Shown: positions 10,699-24,201 of the stretch, piece by piece | Numbering within the stretch: the stretch's first letter is position 1 | How the letters are laid out: every line of letters starts with the position of its first letter | Assembly: GCA_018873245.2 (NCBI GenBank) | Contig: JAEMBT020000008.1 | Location: forward strand, 8,834,238-8,898,237 | Direction: 5' to 3' | Length of the DNA stretch: 64,000 nt | From: Archegozetes longisetosus | Lineage: Eukaryota; Arthropoda; Arachnida; Sarcoptiformes; Trhypochthoniidae | Program-made: the position numbers and the translations under genes | The notes under the pieces: generated by a model | Database searches by the model: none | The model's input: the letters and a program-made list of their open reading frames with translations, nothing else | What the model was told of the DNA's origin: nothing

Positions 10699-13173
10699 CG
10701 GGGGTTCTCAAATGGTGGGTTCCGGCCCTCAGGTGGGCCGCGGAGGGATCGATTTGGGCTGCAGAATAATTTTAGAATACAGTTCAAAGTGGGTCGCGGC
10801 GTAGAATCCCTTCAATCAACATTTATATTGAAAAGTAATTGAAAAGTTTTGTTGTAAAAAAGTATATCAAATATTAAGAAGCAAACTGTAAACTGTATAA
10901 AAAATCATATCATTATCAATTCATAACAGACCGCACCACACATTCGCTTTAGTTTTACTCTTAAAACAGTATTAAACTTCAAGTAAATACGAATTTCTAT
11001 AAATATATTCTTGTGATTAAATGTAATTAGTATTTTATTAATTAAAAAATTTATAATTTAATACGAAATATTTAATTATTAAGTTTTTGGCTTAAAATTA
11101 TCGATTGAAATCATATAAATATTAGTCAATAAAGTGGAGCACAAATTAAAGTATGTCTTTATTTATTCATTAATTGATTGAATTTATCTAAAATTATAGA
11201 TTAATAAGCATTCAATAAACAGTTATTCATTAAAATGGATAAATATTTGATTAAGACTAAGAGAACGGTTGAAACAGAAATAACTAGAGTTTCGATCGAC
11301 GAACCACCGAATAAGAAGAAAAGAGTAAATCGAAAATATTTAGACTCTTATTTAAAATATGGCTTCATTAACGACGAGCGAATACTCTCAACCTTTGTGT
11401 CTTATGCTTAGAAAAGTTGTCAAATGAATGTATGAAACCATCGAAATTAAAAAGACATCTTGAGACCAAACACCCAAATGATATCAGTAAACCATTAGAA
11501 TATTTTATAAGTAAAAAATAGAATATATTCAACAGAAAAACTGTATTAATAAGACAATAACCGCAGCCGACAATGCATTGCGCGCTTCATATATGGTGTC
11601 ATTGCATATCGCAAAGAATAAAAAGCCGCATACAATAGGAGAAAATCTCATTATACCGGCAGTTATTGATATTTGTCGAGTAATGTTTGGTGAAGAATAT
11701 TCAAAGAAAGTGCAATCTATTCCTTTGTCTAACACTACTGTCAGGAGAAGAATAGATGAGATGTCAGAAAACGTTGAAAATCAGTTGATTTCAAGATTGA
11801 AAAGTAGTAGTTTTTGCTTACAAATTGACGAAACAACTGATATCTCAAAATGTGCACAATTATTGGCATACATTAGATATGTTTATGAGTCAGAAATGAA
11901 AGAAGAATTACTATTTTGTCATGAATTAGAAACTTATACAACAAGCGAAGCAATCTTTAAAGATTTAGATAATTATGTGTCAAAGCATTTGGATTGGAAT
12001 CGATGTGTAGCCATTTGTACAGATGGTGCGGCGTCGATGACTGGCTACAAGAGTGGCCTCATTAGTAAAATTCAAAAATTGAATCCAAATATAAAAGCAG
12101 TTCATTGTATTATTCATCGACAAGCATTAGCCTCAAAAAAATTAAGTCCCGATTTGAATAAAGTAATGGAAACAACTATTAAAACTGTGAACTTTATTAA
12201 AGTTAGAGCTTTGAATTCTAGATTATTCAAAGTATTGTGCGATGAAATGGGCGCTGAACACAACAATTTGCTTTTATATACAGAAGTTCGATGGCTATCA
12301 AGGGGTAAAGTTTTGAGACGAGTCTATGAACTGAGAAATGAAATCAACGAATTCTTAAAACGACAGGGAAAAGAATCACTATTTGGTGAAATGGAATTCG
12401 TTTCAAAACTCGCATATTTAACAGATATTTTTGAACATTTCAATAAATTGAACCTTTCTTTACAAAATAATGACAATATTCTTGATGTCAGTGACAGAAT
12501 TCGTGGCTTTATAGAAAAATTAATTGTTTGGAAAAAAAGAATCAACAATAATGTGTTCGAAATGTTCGAATTATTTGACAAACATATGAAGGAAAATGAT
12601 TTGAGTTTTGCTAAATATAAAGATTCTATTTTTGATCATTTATCGAATCTGAAGAATTATTTTGATAAATATTTCAAAGAAATATTGCAAAATAATAACT
12701 TTCAATGGATTTGTAATCCATTCTTAGCCGATAGTGAAACCCAGTCTTTAACTATCGAATTGAAGGATGAATTAATTGAATTGAAATGCAATGAATATTT
12801 TAAAATGAAATATCAAAATCTGAAACTTTCTTCTTTTTGGATTGAAGTCAAGTCACAATTTCCAACATTAGCTGAAATCGCCATAAATCATTTATTGCCC
12901 TTTCCTTCGACTTATTTGTGTGAAAGTGCATTTTCGAGTTTAACTTATCTTAAAAATAAGTACAGATCCAAATTACAAATAGAATCTGATTTACGTTTAT
13001 CTTTGACACAAATTGAACCTAATATTGATTTTCTCTGTAATAATTAACTGCACAGTTTCTAATAAAGTTTAACTTTGTTTTTCAATGTTTAGTAAAGCAA
13101 TTAGATTAAGTGGGCCGCGATATTTTTTTCGGTGCTTAGGTGGGTCTCAGAAAAAAAAGTCTGGGAACCTATG
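10699..13173 (+). mobile_element. hAT-family DNA transposon with 8-bp target-site duplication
   Basis: The element is flanked by the 8-base direct repeat CTCTACAA (10691-10698 and 13174-13181), the target-site size of hAT elements. The termini are imperfect inverted repeats: left cgggggttctcaaa and right, on the complement, cataggttcccaga. Both sub-terminal regions carry GGTGGGCC/GTGGGCCGCG motifs typical of hAT ends. The element is 2,475 bp and encodes one transposase on the plus strand. Confidence 0.93.
11235..13047 (+). pseudogene. hAT transposase, BED-finger type (N-terminal frame breaks)
   Basis: The ATG at 11235 (MDKYLIKTKRTVETE) starts a frame that runs to 11409. The BED zinc finger is in another frame (CVLC at 11396-11407, then HLETKH), which stops at 11519-11521. 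The remaining frame is open from 11521 to 13047. That last frame contains the RNase H-like catalytic region ([29 protein letters not shown]) and the C-terminal hAT dimerisation segment ([20 protein letters not shown]). Overall order and length match the ZBED5/SCAND3-like hAT transposases (family knowledge). At least two frameshifts separate the BED finger from its neighbours, one of them beside an A6 run, so the copy is probably inactive unless these are assembly errors. Confidence 0.85.
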
Positions 13174-13181
13174 CTCTACAA

Positions 13182-14510
13182 CTACAATAAACTGAAATTA
13201 ATTTTAAACATTATTATGCATTTAGTTTACAGTTCGCTGTATTCAAATTGGCTAACTTATATTTCATAATTATTTTAAAAGTTAGAAATCGCTATCAAAC
13301 AGTAATCACTATTTATATAAAACTTTTCTGATTTGCTATATAATTAAATTCTTGAGCTATTTTGTATACAAATATTTACGTGAACTTAAGAACTTAAAAC
13401 AGCTATTAAAACATTCTACTCTTTCACAGTATATTTCAATGGGAAGAAAATTTCTCATCAAAAGATTATTTCTAGAAATTTTCTAACACTAGAATGCATC
13501 CTAAAGTTTGAATCTTCTGTTTACGTATCAGATATATCAACATTACTTAAAGATAATTTCTCTTCACCCTGTTCCGGGCTTCATTTTATCAATTTCTTTT
13601 AATTTTCCGGATCCTTTTTTGTTTCCATATACTCTATACCTTTTCCTATAACATTCTGTACAATTTTGTTGCCAGCAAAACCGATAGACCAGTAGCAGCA
13701 GTTTTCGCTATAAATATTATGTGCAAACAAAAAGTGTAAAGCTTTTATTTATCAATAACAAATAGCAACTTTATTAATATCAGATAAATTTTACATCAAT
13801 CGAAAGATTACTTATCTAATAATAGAATGCGAATCTTAGTGCGAAGCTTCTCGGACTTTGGTCTTTACGCGGGCCATTAGTTTCCGAAAGTGCTCGACTT
13901 TGAATTAACGAAGTTTCTCTTTTTATTCCGTGGGCAAATTCTTTGTTTTCTATCTACTTTTGTAATCCTTGTTTTAATTGAAACTTTAAATATTCAATTA
14001 GTCTGATTTGTGGGACATTCGGTAGGTTTTCATCGCGAGAAATAGCGGATTCCATGGAGTGGAGACATCATTACTTTCATAAAGCGAGCACTCTCTGAGA
14101 TGCATGGGATTATTTATATGGGTATATGCTACATTTCACGGGACGAAAACCCACCGAACGTCACGCAACTCAGACTGATTGAACATTTTTGGTTTTAATT
14201 AAAGAATCTTCATTAATTATAACTTAATGAAGATTCTCTTGAAGATTAAATAACAAAATAAAATTTTTCCTTTGAGTAGAAGTAATAAATTAAACAAATG
14301 TTTTTCGATAATAAGTAGAAATAATAAGTTTTACTTTTATTCAAGTTTTTTGTTCACATAAAATGAGTAAAAAATATTTTGTCTTTAAATGCGATTAAAT
14401 GTCAATAAAATGTTGATTTTTCACAAATTATTTACAAAAGTTTCAAAAAATTCTTAAAAATACTAAAAATTGGATAAATATTTACATTAAATATAATTAA
14501 TAATTTAAAT
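13182..14510. other. Spacer and probable Notch 3' UTR
   Basis: No coding sequence is recognised. The right-hand part lies downstream of the Notch stop codon (minus strand) and probably holds its 3' UTR. A 14-bp perfect hairpin (agaatcttcattaa / ttaatgaagattct, 14203-14237) lies about 270 bases past the stop. Confidence 0.4.
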
Positions 14511-17500
14511 CTAAATGAAGACCGCCTGTTGTGTACTTGAAGGCGCGAAACGCGGATTACTTTGAATTTGATTCGAATTTTCGTTTCCGTTATTAGTGGT
14601 CGACAGCGACTGCCAATCGTGTGCTGAAATCGGCGATGAGGTTGACGGAGACGATATCCACGTCCCAGGGGAGTCGGGCGATGGCGTAAGATATGACTCA
14701 GGGGGGCGCGGTGGTGGAACACCGGTCTGACCCGTCACAGGTACAGTTGTTGTCCATTGATTGTTCGGAACTAAGAGCTGTCTTTGTTTCAAACAGTCCT
14801 CATAAGTCGGGGGTGGACGCGAAGGAGGGCTCACGAGTGGGTTTGGACTCAACTCATAGCACTGTTGCTGCGACTGTTGTGATTGCTGTCCAACTATCAA
14901 TGTATTTCTGGGTGGAGGCAAAGGGGGAACACGACCCAAAGTGTTCATTGTATTATTCGTCGAATTATTTTGTCGTTTATTTCTTTGAATTGTATTTCTA
15001 TTGTTTTGTGGAGAAATAGGATTTTGGTTGGCATTTGCGTTCGCATTGTTGGGCGCGCTCTGAGGCATCGGTGCTACAAATTCGTCCAAAAGCGCAACAA
15101 TGTCGGTGTGCATGCGTTCGAGAGCAACATCGCGTGGCAATCTATCCATATGGTCAGTAATGTCTCGATTGGCGTGATTTTCTAGCAATAGTTTTGCGCA
15201 TTGAAAAGCACCCTCACGCGCTGCCAGGAATAGAGGAGTTTCTTCTCTATGGTTTTGTGCGTCTCTATTGGCACCGTTTTGCAACAGAACCCGAACGGCG
15301 TCGCAGTTGTTGACAGACGCGGCCCAATGAAGAGCAGTCTTTCCGCTATCGTCACATGCGTTCAGATCGCATTCACTCATCACTAACTGGTCTAACATTC
15401 CTTCGTTCGCAAGCCTTGCAGCCAAAATCAAGGGCGTTGTGCCGTCATTTGAGCGGGCATTCAAATTAGTTGATCTGTTTCGTAACAATATCTCAAATAC
15501 TCCGCGCGCGTCTGACGCTATGGCTGTGTGAAGAGGTGTGCGTCCGGTCGCGTCCATTGCGTTACAATCAGCGCCTGCATCCAGCAGCCGTTTGGCGGCA
15601 TCGGCGCGCGCATAACGAGCGGCCAAATGCAGAGAGGTTTCGTTTGTGCGATCGCACATCAGCGCGACGTTCGCGCCGTTCATCAATAGGTCATGAACTG
15701 CATTGTTGTCACTGACACACGTGTCCGGATTATCCATTGTAATAACATGGTGCGGAAACGCGGATGCCACCATCAAAGGCGTCATTCCGTTGGGACCGAT
15801 TGCATCGATAGAAGGCGTGGCCAGCGGGGGAGTCATTGACTCGGAATGCGCGTGATATGCCTCGTAGTGTGCGTGACTCCAAGCCCTGCATTCCATCGGC
15901 TCTTCATATATAGCACACGCGCTCTTCTCATCGATTAAGTCGTCGCGTGACTTGAATTGTCTCATTTCTTGTCCGTCTGGTCTTCCAGTTCGCGCCGCTG
16001 CAGAGCTTCTTCTTCGAGTGCGGCTATAATCACCGCACGCAGCGTTTGCACTGACATTATTTTGATGGCGATCACGCGACGAATGGTTTGTCATCTGATT
16101 GGAGAAAAAGCCTTCGGGAAACCAAGTGATGCCGCGCGCTACCTTTTTTCGCGATTGGGTCACGAGAACTCCAAGTAGAGCCCCGCCTACTAGAAGGACG
16201 ACAACAGAGACGGCCACATATGTCAAGCCGTGAGGCGTCGAAATTGGTGTGTCATCGGACGAAGAGATTGTGTCGCCGTCAGTTGCATCGATTGAAGTGA
16301 TCCTGAATCCCGAATGAAGTAAAGAATCGAATCTCTGGGAATCACGTGATTGAGAGGCCGATAAAAAGGACGCAATTTCTTGCGACGAGTCAAAGCATTG
16401 TTGACCACATCTTCGATTATCCACATTTAAGATCAATTGTGTTGAATGCGTGCCATTCGAGCGAATTTCTCGCAACTTAACCACAGTTCCTACAATTGTG
16501 GACAATTGTCTCAATAGTGTTGACAACATGACACGTGACTCATCCGTGTGAGACGTCAATAGACTAAACGGCGCGTCGATTTGCAAAATCAGTTCTCCCT
16601 TAATATCGATATTTGATTTTGGTCCGTTGGGGCTATTATTGGGGTCACCCTCGCAGTCGAGTCCATCCCACGCGCACTCGGCATTATTACAGCCGTAATC
16701 GCAGTGACCGTTTGCGTAATTACGCGCGCAGTACGAGTCGTATAACTCATTACAGCCATTGTTGTCGCTCTGCGTCTGACGACAGTCAAAGCCGTCGAAC
16801 AGACACTCTCTTGAATTGCATTCTTCGTTGCATTGATTGTCCCCGAAATGAGAATAACAGTATTGCGCGTTCGGACACGACTTCCAGGGATTACCTTTGA
16901 AGGGATTGACTTCGGATTCGCAATAAAAACCGGTGAATGGACTCAAACAAAGGCACTGGAATGAGTTTATTCCGTCCAAACACGTGCCGCCATTCAAGCA
17001 CGTTATGCGCGCGCAGTCGTCGATATTTATCTCGCAGTAACGGCCTGTAAATCCTATAATGGGTTAAGAATTTTTTCATTAGTTATTATAGCAATTCAAA
17101 TGTGAATACAATTTTCTATAGTAAAGGTTTGAAAATAGTTTTGAAAAGTTTGTTGGAGTTCTAAAAAGTTTATAAAAAGTTGTCACAAAGTTCTCGTGCT
17201 TTTCTTACAGCTAGTTCTTTTGATTAAGAGTTAATTCTATTAGACTTCTAATAATTAGTTACAATTTCAAACTTCTGCTCAATCATATTTTTACTATAGA
17301 AGTTCGTATCAGTTCTAATGTATGATTGCGACAATACTGCTATCTATAGTCACGTGAACTCAATCACTTTACTGTTACTTCAAAATTGCATCGATTCTGA
17401 CAATGCCGTAAATAAACTTAAGTCTAAATACTATTTTTACGCCACTTTTCGAAGCTTTTAAAAAACTTTTGTTATTCGAACTTATCGGATATGAAAGAGA

Positions 17501-20500
17501 AGTAATACGAACCTTGAGGGCAGATGCATTCATATCTTGCTTGTAAGTCAAGACATTTTCCATTATTGAGACATGGATTCGATAGACATTCATTGATTTC
17601 TAGTTCACATCGTTGTCCATTAAACCCTTTTGGACAATGACAAATGTATTTGTTGATGTCGTCCTCACACGTTCCGCCGTTCAGACATGGATTCGAAGCA
17701 CATTCGTCCACATCTGACAGACAACGCGCCCCATAAAAGCCTCGAGGACAATGACATTTGAATCCGTTTGGTTTGTCATAGCACGTGCCACCATTCGCGC
17801 ACGGGTTGGACGCGCATTCGTCGATGTCTTGTTCGCAATGACCTCCACTAAAGCCTGTTGATTATGAAAAATTGTGGTCAATTTTACCGATCATTAACTT
17901 TTTCCAATCTCAATAAAATTATGATTTGATACCTGGTAAGCACTGGCATTGATATCTTCCAATTAAATCTTGACAGATGCCTCCATTGCGACACGGGTTT
18001 GTCGCGCAATCGTCGATATTTGTCTCACAAAGAAGTCCAGTAAAACCTACGGGAGTAATGACAATAATTTAATAAACATATAGTTTCATGAATTCAGACG
18101 TGAGTTAAATATTAATTAAATATTGATTTGTGGTTTAAATGGATTCAAGTTTAGAATTACGACTGACTGCGTCTCAAAGAGTTCGTTTGTTTTGAACATG
18201 TCATCGGATTTCAGGTTTGATTCGCTTCTCAACAATTGACGAAAAGGTGTTTTTCAGTGTAACTAATATTATGAAATATGTTGTTAACTGGACCTATTTA
18301 TAATTTGGACTTATTATAAATATTTTATAATAAGTACAAACTTCTACTGAGTTCTTATTGAATTACAAGTAAGAGTAACTCCTTATTTGTTGTCCACATC
18401 CGGAAAGTCCCCTTATTTTAGGCAAAGTTTTTGCTGGAAGTAGAACTTACAGAACTACTCATAGATTTCATCCTTTCCCGTTTTGGGCTTTTTATGTGGA
18501 TTTCATTTTATCTAATCTCTAAAACAGTATTTAAAGCACTTCTATTTTGAAATGATTTATGTCTTAAATGATAATCGAATCACAGATACATATAAAAAAT
18601 ATACTGAGTATGAATCTGGAGATCATTTCTAATCCCAAACACTTGTAGTAAAAACGAGATTAAACTGAATGCAATATTTGATTGATAAGAAAATTACCAC
18701 AAATAAAACTAACTTCCATCTAATGTGAATCAAAGTCTTCTTCATAGCTATTAAATTGGTTCAACTGCACAAATATTGATAGAAATTGTTTCAAATTTTA
18801 TATTCGTTCCATAAATCGAGTGATAAATTTGAAAGCAATTTTGTGATTATAATTTATTTTAGTGATCATATGAATGAAAAGCTATTGAATGTCTGCTTAT
18901 CTATGGAGAGGAAATCGTAACTGATTAGAACAACACTGCTGTATGTGTTACGTCATATTCACAAACAGAGTATTATATGAATTAGAGAAGTACTGATAAC
19001 AGTAAACAAACTTTAGACACAAGTCTCATGGAAAGCAGTGTTGAAGATTAGGCAAAAGTTTCATTACTAACAGAACTCATAAATGATTACACTACGGATC
19101 AATAATAAATTAAATTCTATCTAAATGCAACCAAATGGTCACGAAATTCACCCATATTTGTCTTATGCTTAAACATCAATATTGAATACTGATCTTATTC
19201 CAAGAAGGTTTCTCAGTCGAATCAATCAACTTTTCGGAACAAAACGAAAATTTTTTTCAATACAGCTCTTTTAGAACTTTTAAGAACTGTTTTAGTAACT
19301 AGAACATTCAATAAAAAAGAATGAAACAAATAAATTTTTATACAAACCCTGAGGGCAGATGCATTCATATTTGCTTGTAAGTCAAGACATTTTCCATTAT
19401 TGAGACATGGATTCGATAGACATTCATTGATTTCTAGTTCACATCGCTGTCCATTAAACCCTTTTGGACAATGACAAATGTATTTGTTGATGTCGTCCTC
19501 ACACGTTCCGCCGTTCAGACATGGATTCGAAGCACATTCGTCCACATCTGACAGACAACGCGCCCCATAAAAGCCTCGAGGACAATGACATTTGAATCCG
19601 TTTGGTTTGTCATAGCACGTGCCACCATTCGCGCACGGGTTCGACGCACATTCGTCGATGTCTTGTTCGCAATGACTTCCACTAAATCCTATTATCAAAA
19701 ATTGTGGTCAATTTTATCGATTGTCAATAATTTTTACTTTAAAGTAAATAAATATGAATTTCTTGAATTTTTATAAGCCTTTCTAATAGGTTTAAGAACT
19801 AGTATAAAAGTTTGGGAACTTTCTCAAGTTTCACAAGCTTTTAATTAGAACTTTAAGAAAATTTTTAATTAAAACCTCAAGAACTTAATGAAAGTTTTCT
19901 CTAATCAGAAGATGGAGGAAAAACTTTATAGACTAAATGAATGACAAACCTGGTGGACATTGACACTGATATCTTCCTATGAGGTCATGACAAGTGCCTC
20001 CATTGCGACACGGGTTACTCCAACACTCATTCACATTATATTCGCAGTTAGCACCAGTCGTTCCGATTGGACATTCGCATGAATAACCGTTGATGTGGTC
20101 ATGACACGTGCCGCCGAACTGACACGGATTCGACAGACATTCATTCAACTGACTTTGACACAACAGACCCGTAAACCCGGGATTACAGACGCATTTGAAC
20201 GAATTGATTGCATCCAAACACTTGCCATGATGGCACGGACTTGACTCGCAGTCATTTATGTTGACATCGCACGTGAGTCCCGAGAAACCAGGAGGACATA
20301 GGCAGGAGTACGACCCGACTTCATCCCGACACGTCCCTCCATTCATGCAAGGATTGGAGAAACAGTCGTCTAAATTTCGCTGACATTTGTTGCCTTCGAA
20401 TCCGTTTGGACAAAGACATCGATAGCCGTTGATGAGATCCGTACAGATGGCAGAATTGAGACACGGATTGGACGCGCATTCGTCAATATCCACTTCACAA

Positions 20501-23500
20501 TGGACTCCAGTATAACCTGTTTATTGAATGGCGAATAAGTTTTGGTTTTTTGTCATTCGCTTGCTATGCAATAAAGAGCACTTTAAGGGGCTTCAACACT
20601 TATTCAACGCTATGACTGTGCAAATATTTTTCTTTCTTTCATGTCTTTGTTATAGGATATGTTTTTTAAAGCGTTTTAAATTTGTTCTAAATTTAGTTGT
20701 GTTTCTAACTATGTTAATTTCATAGCAGTTATAAAACGCAGACTTTAATTGAGACTAGAAGTTTTTTGTGCAAATTCTTTGCTTAAAAAATGATTGTATT
20801 TTCCTATCTTTAATCAAATAAACATCTATTCGTATAAAATTCAAATCGAATTAAAGCTAAATAAAACCAAATCTAAAACAAGTTTTTTGATGAGAAAAGT
20901 CTTATGAGAACTGAACTGAAACCCAAATGAGAGCCAAATCTCGTTCTCATTGAAAGCCATAACAACTTTAGAGTCACTTAAGTCTCAAATATTTCTCACC
21001 GGAAAACAGAAGTCAAACAACAGATGCAAAGGGGAGCGCGAGCGAGCATAGTAGCAATAAGGGTAGCAATTGCAGCAGGGTCATTTCTATAAATTGCCTC
21101 AAGTGTAGGGCAGGGTCTTCATTACACTCACCCGGCATACAAACACAACGATAGGATCCTCTTTCATCCAAACATGTTCCGTCGTTCAGACATGGACTCG
21201 AGTCGCACTCATTGATGTTCACTTCACAACGCGGTCCTGCAAATCCCAAAGCACAATCGCATCGAAAAGAGCCGGGGGTGTTCACGCATGTCCCTCCGTG
21301 TTCACATGGCGAGCCCGATTCGCGACATTCGTCGATATCTTGAGTACAGTCGATGCCTTTGAAGCCCAGGGGACACGAGCACATGTACGTGCCATCGATA
21401 GGACTCGTGTCACAAATAGCACCGGCTTTCAATGGGATAATAATAGTATTGTTTAATCAATTATTATTATTGTATAACAAAATCTGTTCGAAAATCTGTC
21501 CATTTTTTGTGGGAATTTTCATAATCTCTTTGTGTTTAATAAAATGATAAGCAAAGCAAATATGTCTTTTTTCAGTTTTTTCTCTGTTTAACTAACACTC
21601 AAATCAGAGCGATTATTTATTTATTACTCCTGTGAACACTTTTTCGAATAAGGTTTATTGCTTTTCCCGAACTGTTCAAAATAAAGCCTAACGTAGCTTG
21701 AAACTAGACTTTTGAAAATTTCATAAAAAGTTCTATTGATATCTGAGTGGAACATGAAGGCTATTTTTAAAACAAATTAGTTAAAACCAATTAATGATAA
21801 TTACCATGACATGGATTAGAAGCGCACGCGTCGTCCAAATGGCATAAGAGGCCAGTCTTGCCGGGGGGACACTGACAATAGAAAGAGCCTACCCGGTCGT
21901 GACAAGTCGCGCCATTAAAACATGCGGCGGCCGCACAATCGTCGATATTATCCGAACACGTAGCTCCTGTCCATCCATTGACACAAATACACGAAAACCC
22001 CCCCATACTGTTGACGCAAGTGGCTCCGTTTTGACACACATGTGGTCTGATGGCACATTCGTCGACATCGCGCGAACAGTAGGGACCAGTCCAGGAAGGA
22101 GGACACGAACATGTGTACGTATTTATACCGTCAACACATGTGCCGCCATTTTGGCAAAGATTTCCTCCGCAGTCATCCACGTTATGTTCGCAATCTCTTC
22201 CTGTGAATCCAATGGGACACTGGCATGAGTAGGACAGGGTCTGGTAGTGAGGCACACACTCCCCCCCATTCAGACACTGGTTGTGTTCACACGGGATGTA
22301 TCTTTGGTCACATGTCTGTCCTGTGAATCCTTTATCACAATTACATTTAAAACTTCCCATAAGATTAAGGCAGATGCCATTTCGATTACAAATGGCATCG
22401 TTTTCGAGACATTCGTCGATATCTTGAGTACAAGTCTTGCCTTTGAATCCCTTAAGACATTCGCACTCAAACGAGTCGCCGATTGACTTACATTTGGCGC
22501 CGTTTCTACACGGATTTGAGGCGCAATTATCTCTCTCTTCGCATTTTTCGCCCTTCCAACCTAACCAAAGAGATAATGCAGCACGTGAAAATTTGAAATT
22601 AAATAAAGAAAGGTCATGCAACAATATTTAATTAACGTTAAGCTTATCAAACAATTAACATGTTAACTACTGTTAATTTACGACTTTTCGCCTAGTTTTC
22701 TTTCTTATCCTTTAAAAATTAGATTTTGCTAAGATTTTCACTAATTTTCTCATTTCATGCTTTTCTGCTTGAAATTCTGCAAAACTTTACTCTGAAGTAA
22801 ATCTCTTTTTATGCTCTTCTGCTTAAGCCTATGAGAAGTCTATAGTTATTAATCGAGATTTCACATTAAGATAAATCGCAAAATTGGCTTTTCATGTGTC
22901 CGAAAAATGCTTTTTGTGCTGCTTTTGTCAAATATTTCTCAAGCAATGCTTCAAAGGAAGTGCATCTCATGCTTAGAGTGAGAGTCGAGGCTAATGTGAA
23001 GCCTATAGGGATCGATTAGCAACTGATTAGCAACAGCTCAAAATTGAATTAACAGGTCATCAGTTGTGGTAACTCGAAAACTAATGCATTGGAATGTATA
23101 TAAGGGTAGTGAATTTCTGCTTACCGGTCGTGCATTGACACTCATACTGATTGAGATCATCTTTGAGTAGACATTGGGCGCCATTTTGACACGGATTCGA
23201 GTCACAAATTGATGGCAATTGGATTTCGCAAAGACTGGCACTAAATCCCAACCGACACAAACACTTGAATTGTGGCGAAGAAGAAGCACTTCCAGAGGAA
23301 GGCGTGATGGTGAGGCATGTGCCGCCGTTCAGACATCGATTCGAACCATAACAGGGATTCAAATGTTGACATTTGGTGCCAACGAATTGAGGCGGACATC
23401 TAGTCAAAGGGTTTTGTTATTCAATACAAAATATAGAAATTTGTTTTTGTTTTCATTATTACCGACAATACGATTGGTTTGGTTTTTGAGGATTTGTTAC

Positions 23501-24201
23501 GCATTCGCCGCCATTAAGACATTGATTGGGATTACATGAGAACAGATTTGATGTGATTATGGAATCTATTGATTCGGATTATGACACAGATTAAGGAAAC
23601 ATTAATATTATTATTGGAGAATAAAGTTTATCAAAACTTTTCTATAGTTTTAGAACTTTTGCTCAACTTTAGGGAGAATATCGATTGTTATCAACAGTTG
23701 TGCTCTCGTTAAGCAAATAAAAGTTTTTAGTTCACAACTGATTTATAACTAAAGCTTTTGACGCCAATTAATCCCTTTAATTATCTTTTTATAGCTAATC
23801 ATTCATTAAATAATTTTTATCAAACTATTTGATTAAAGTGTGGAAAAACTATTGTCAAAAGCATCTGGGAAAAATATTTAATAGTGTTGGATAATACAAT
23901 AGAATAAATACTTTTATAAATAACTTGTTTTTATCCAATTATTTTAAAGCAATTTTGGGAAAAACTTTTGTCTCAGCTCTAAATAACTTTTCTATATAGC
24001 TATTAGAACTATATCACTAAAGCTTTAAGTTATGTAAAAATATTTTTAAGTTTTTTATAAAAATCATTTTATATCTATCAAAATAATCACTCAATACTTA
24101 CATGAATTTGAATTATTAAATAGAATTTGATTAGAATTTAATGAATAAATGCATTTAATGGACGACAAAATGAGAAGAAATGCAACGATCGTTGAGTTCA
24201 T
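14511..24201 (-). CDS. Notch: Notch receptor, complete but compact
   Basis: Exons, 5' to 3': 24201-24102, 23565-23463, 23399-23125, 22560-21805, 21425-21132, 20516-19950, 18046-17933, 17854-17513, 17053-14511. Joined, they give one open frame of 1,697 residues; the signal-peptide exon starts [14 protein letters not shown]. It is the single-pass Delta/Serrate receptor whose intracellular domain acts in the nucleus with CSL. Seen in order: 22 EGF repeats, two LNR modules, the HD region, a membrane segment ([20 protein letters not shown]), RAM motif WFPEGF, about seven ankyrin repeats, a Q-rich stretch, PPTY, and a PEST-like end ([11 protein letters not shown]). Ligand-binding repeats fall exactly at positions 11 and 12. 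Known Notch proteins usually have 36 EGFs, three LNRs and a longer tail, so this one is shortened. The acceptor at 23565 is the weakest junction. Confidence 0.93.
19348..19688 (-). pseudogene. Duplicated triple-EGF exon of Notch with a 1-base deletion
   Basis: This 341-base exon-like block is almost identical to the Notch exon at 17513-17854 (342 bases), including splice sites and part of the adjacent intron (AAAAATTGTGGTCAATTTTA). It lacks one G: acaagcaaatatg replaces acaagcaagatatg near 19377-19383. Including it would shift the frame. Both flanking junctions are phase 1, so skipping it keeps Notch in frame. It is either a dead duplicate, an exon skipped by splicing, or a real extra three-EGF exon hidden by an assembly indel. 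Confidence 0.75.

Noticed and set aside
14883..15185. Several plus-strand open frames across the Notch last exon
   Set aside because: They are antisense shadows of the strongly conserved minus-strand Notch coding sequence.
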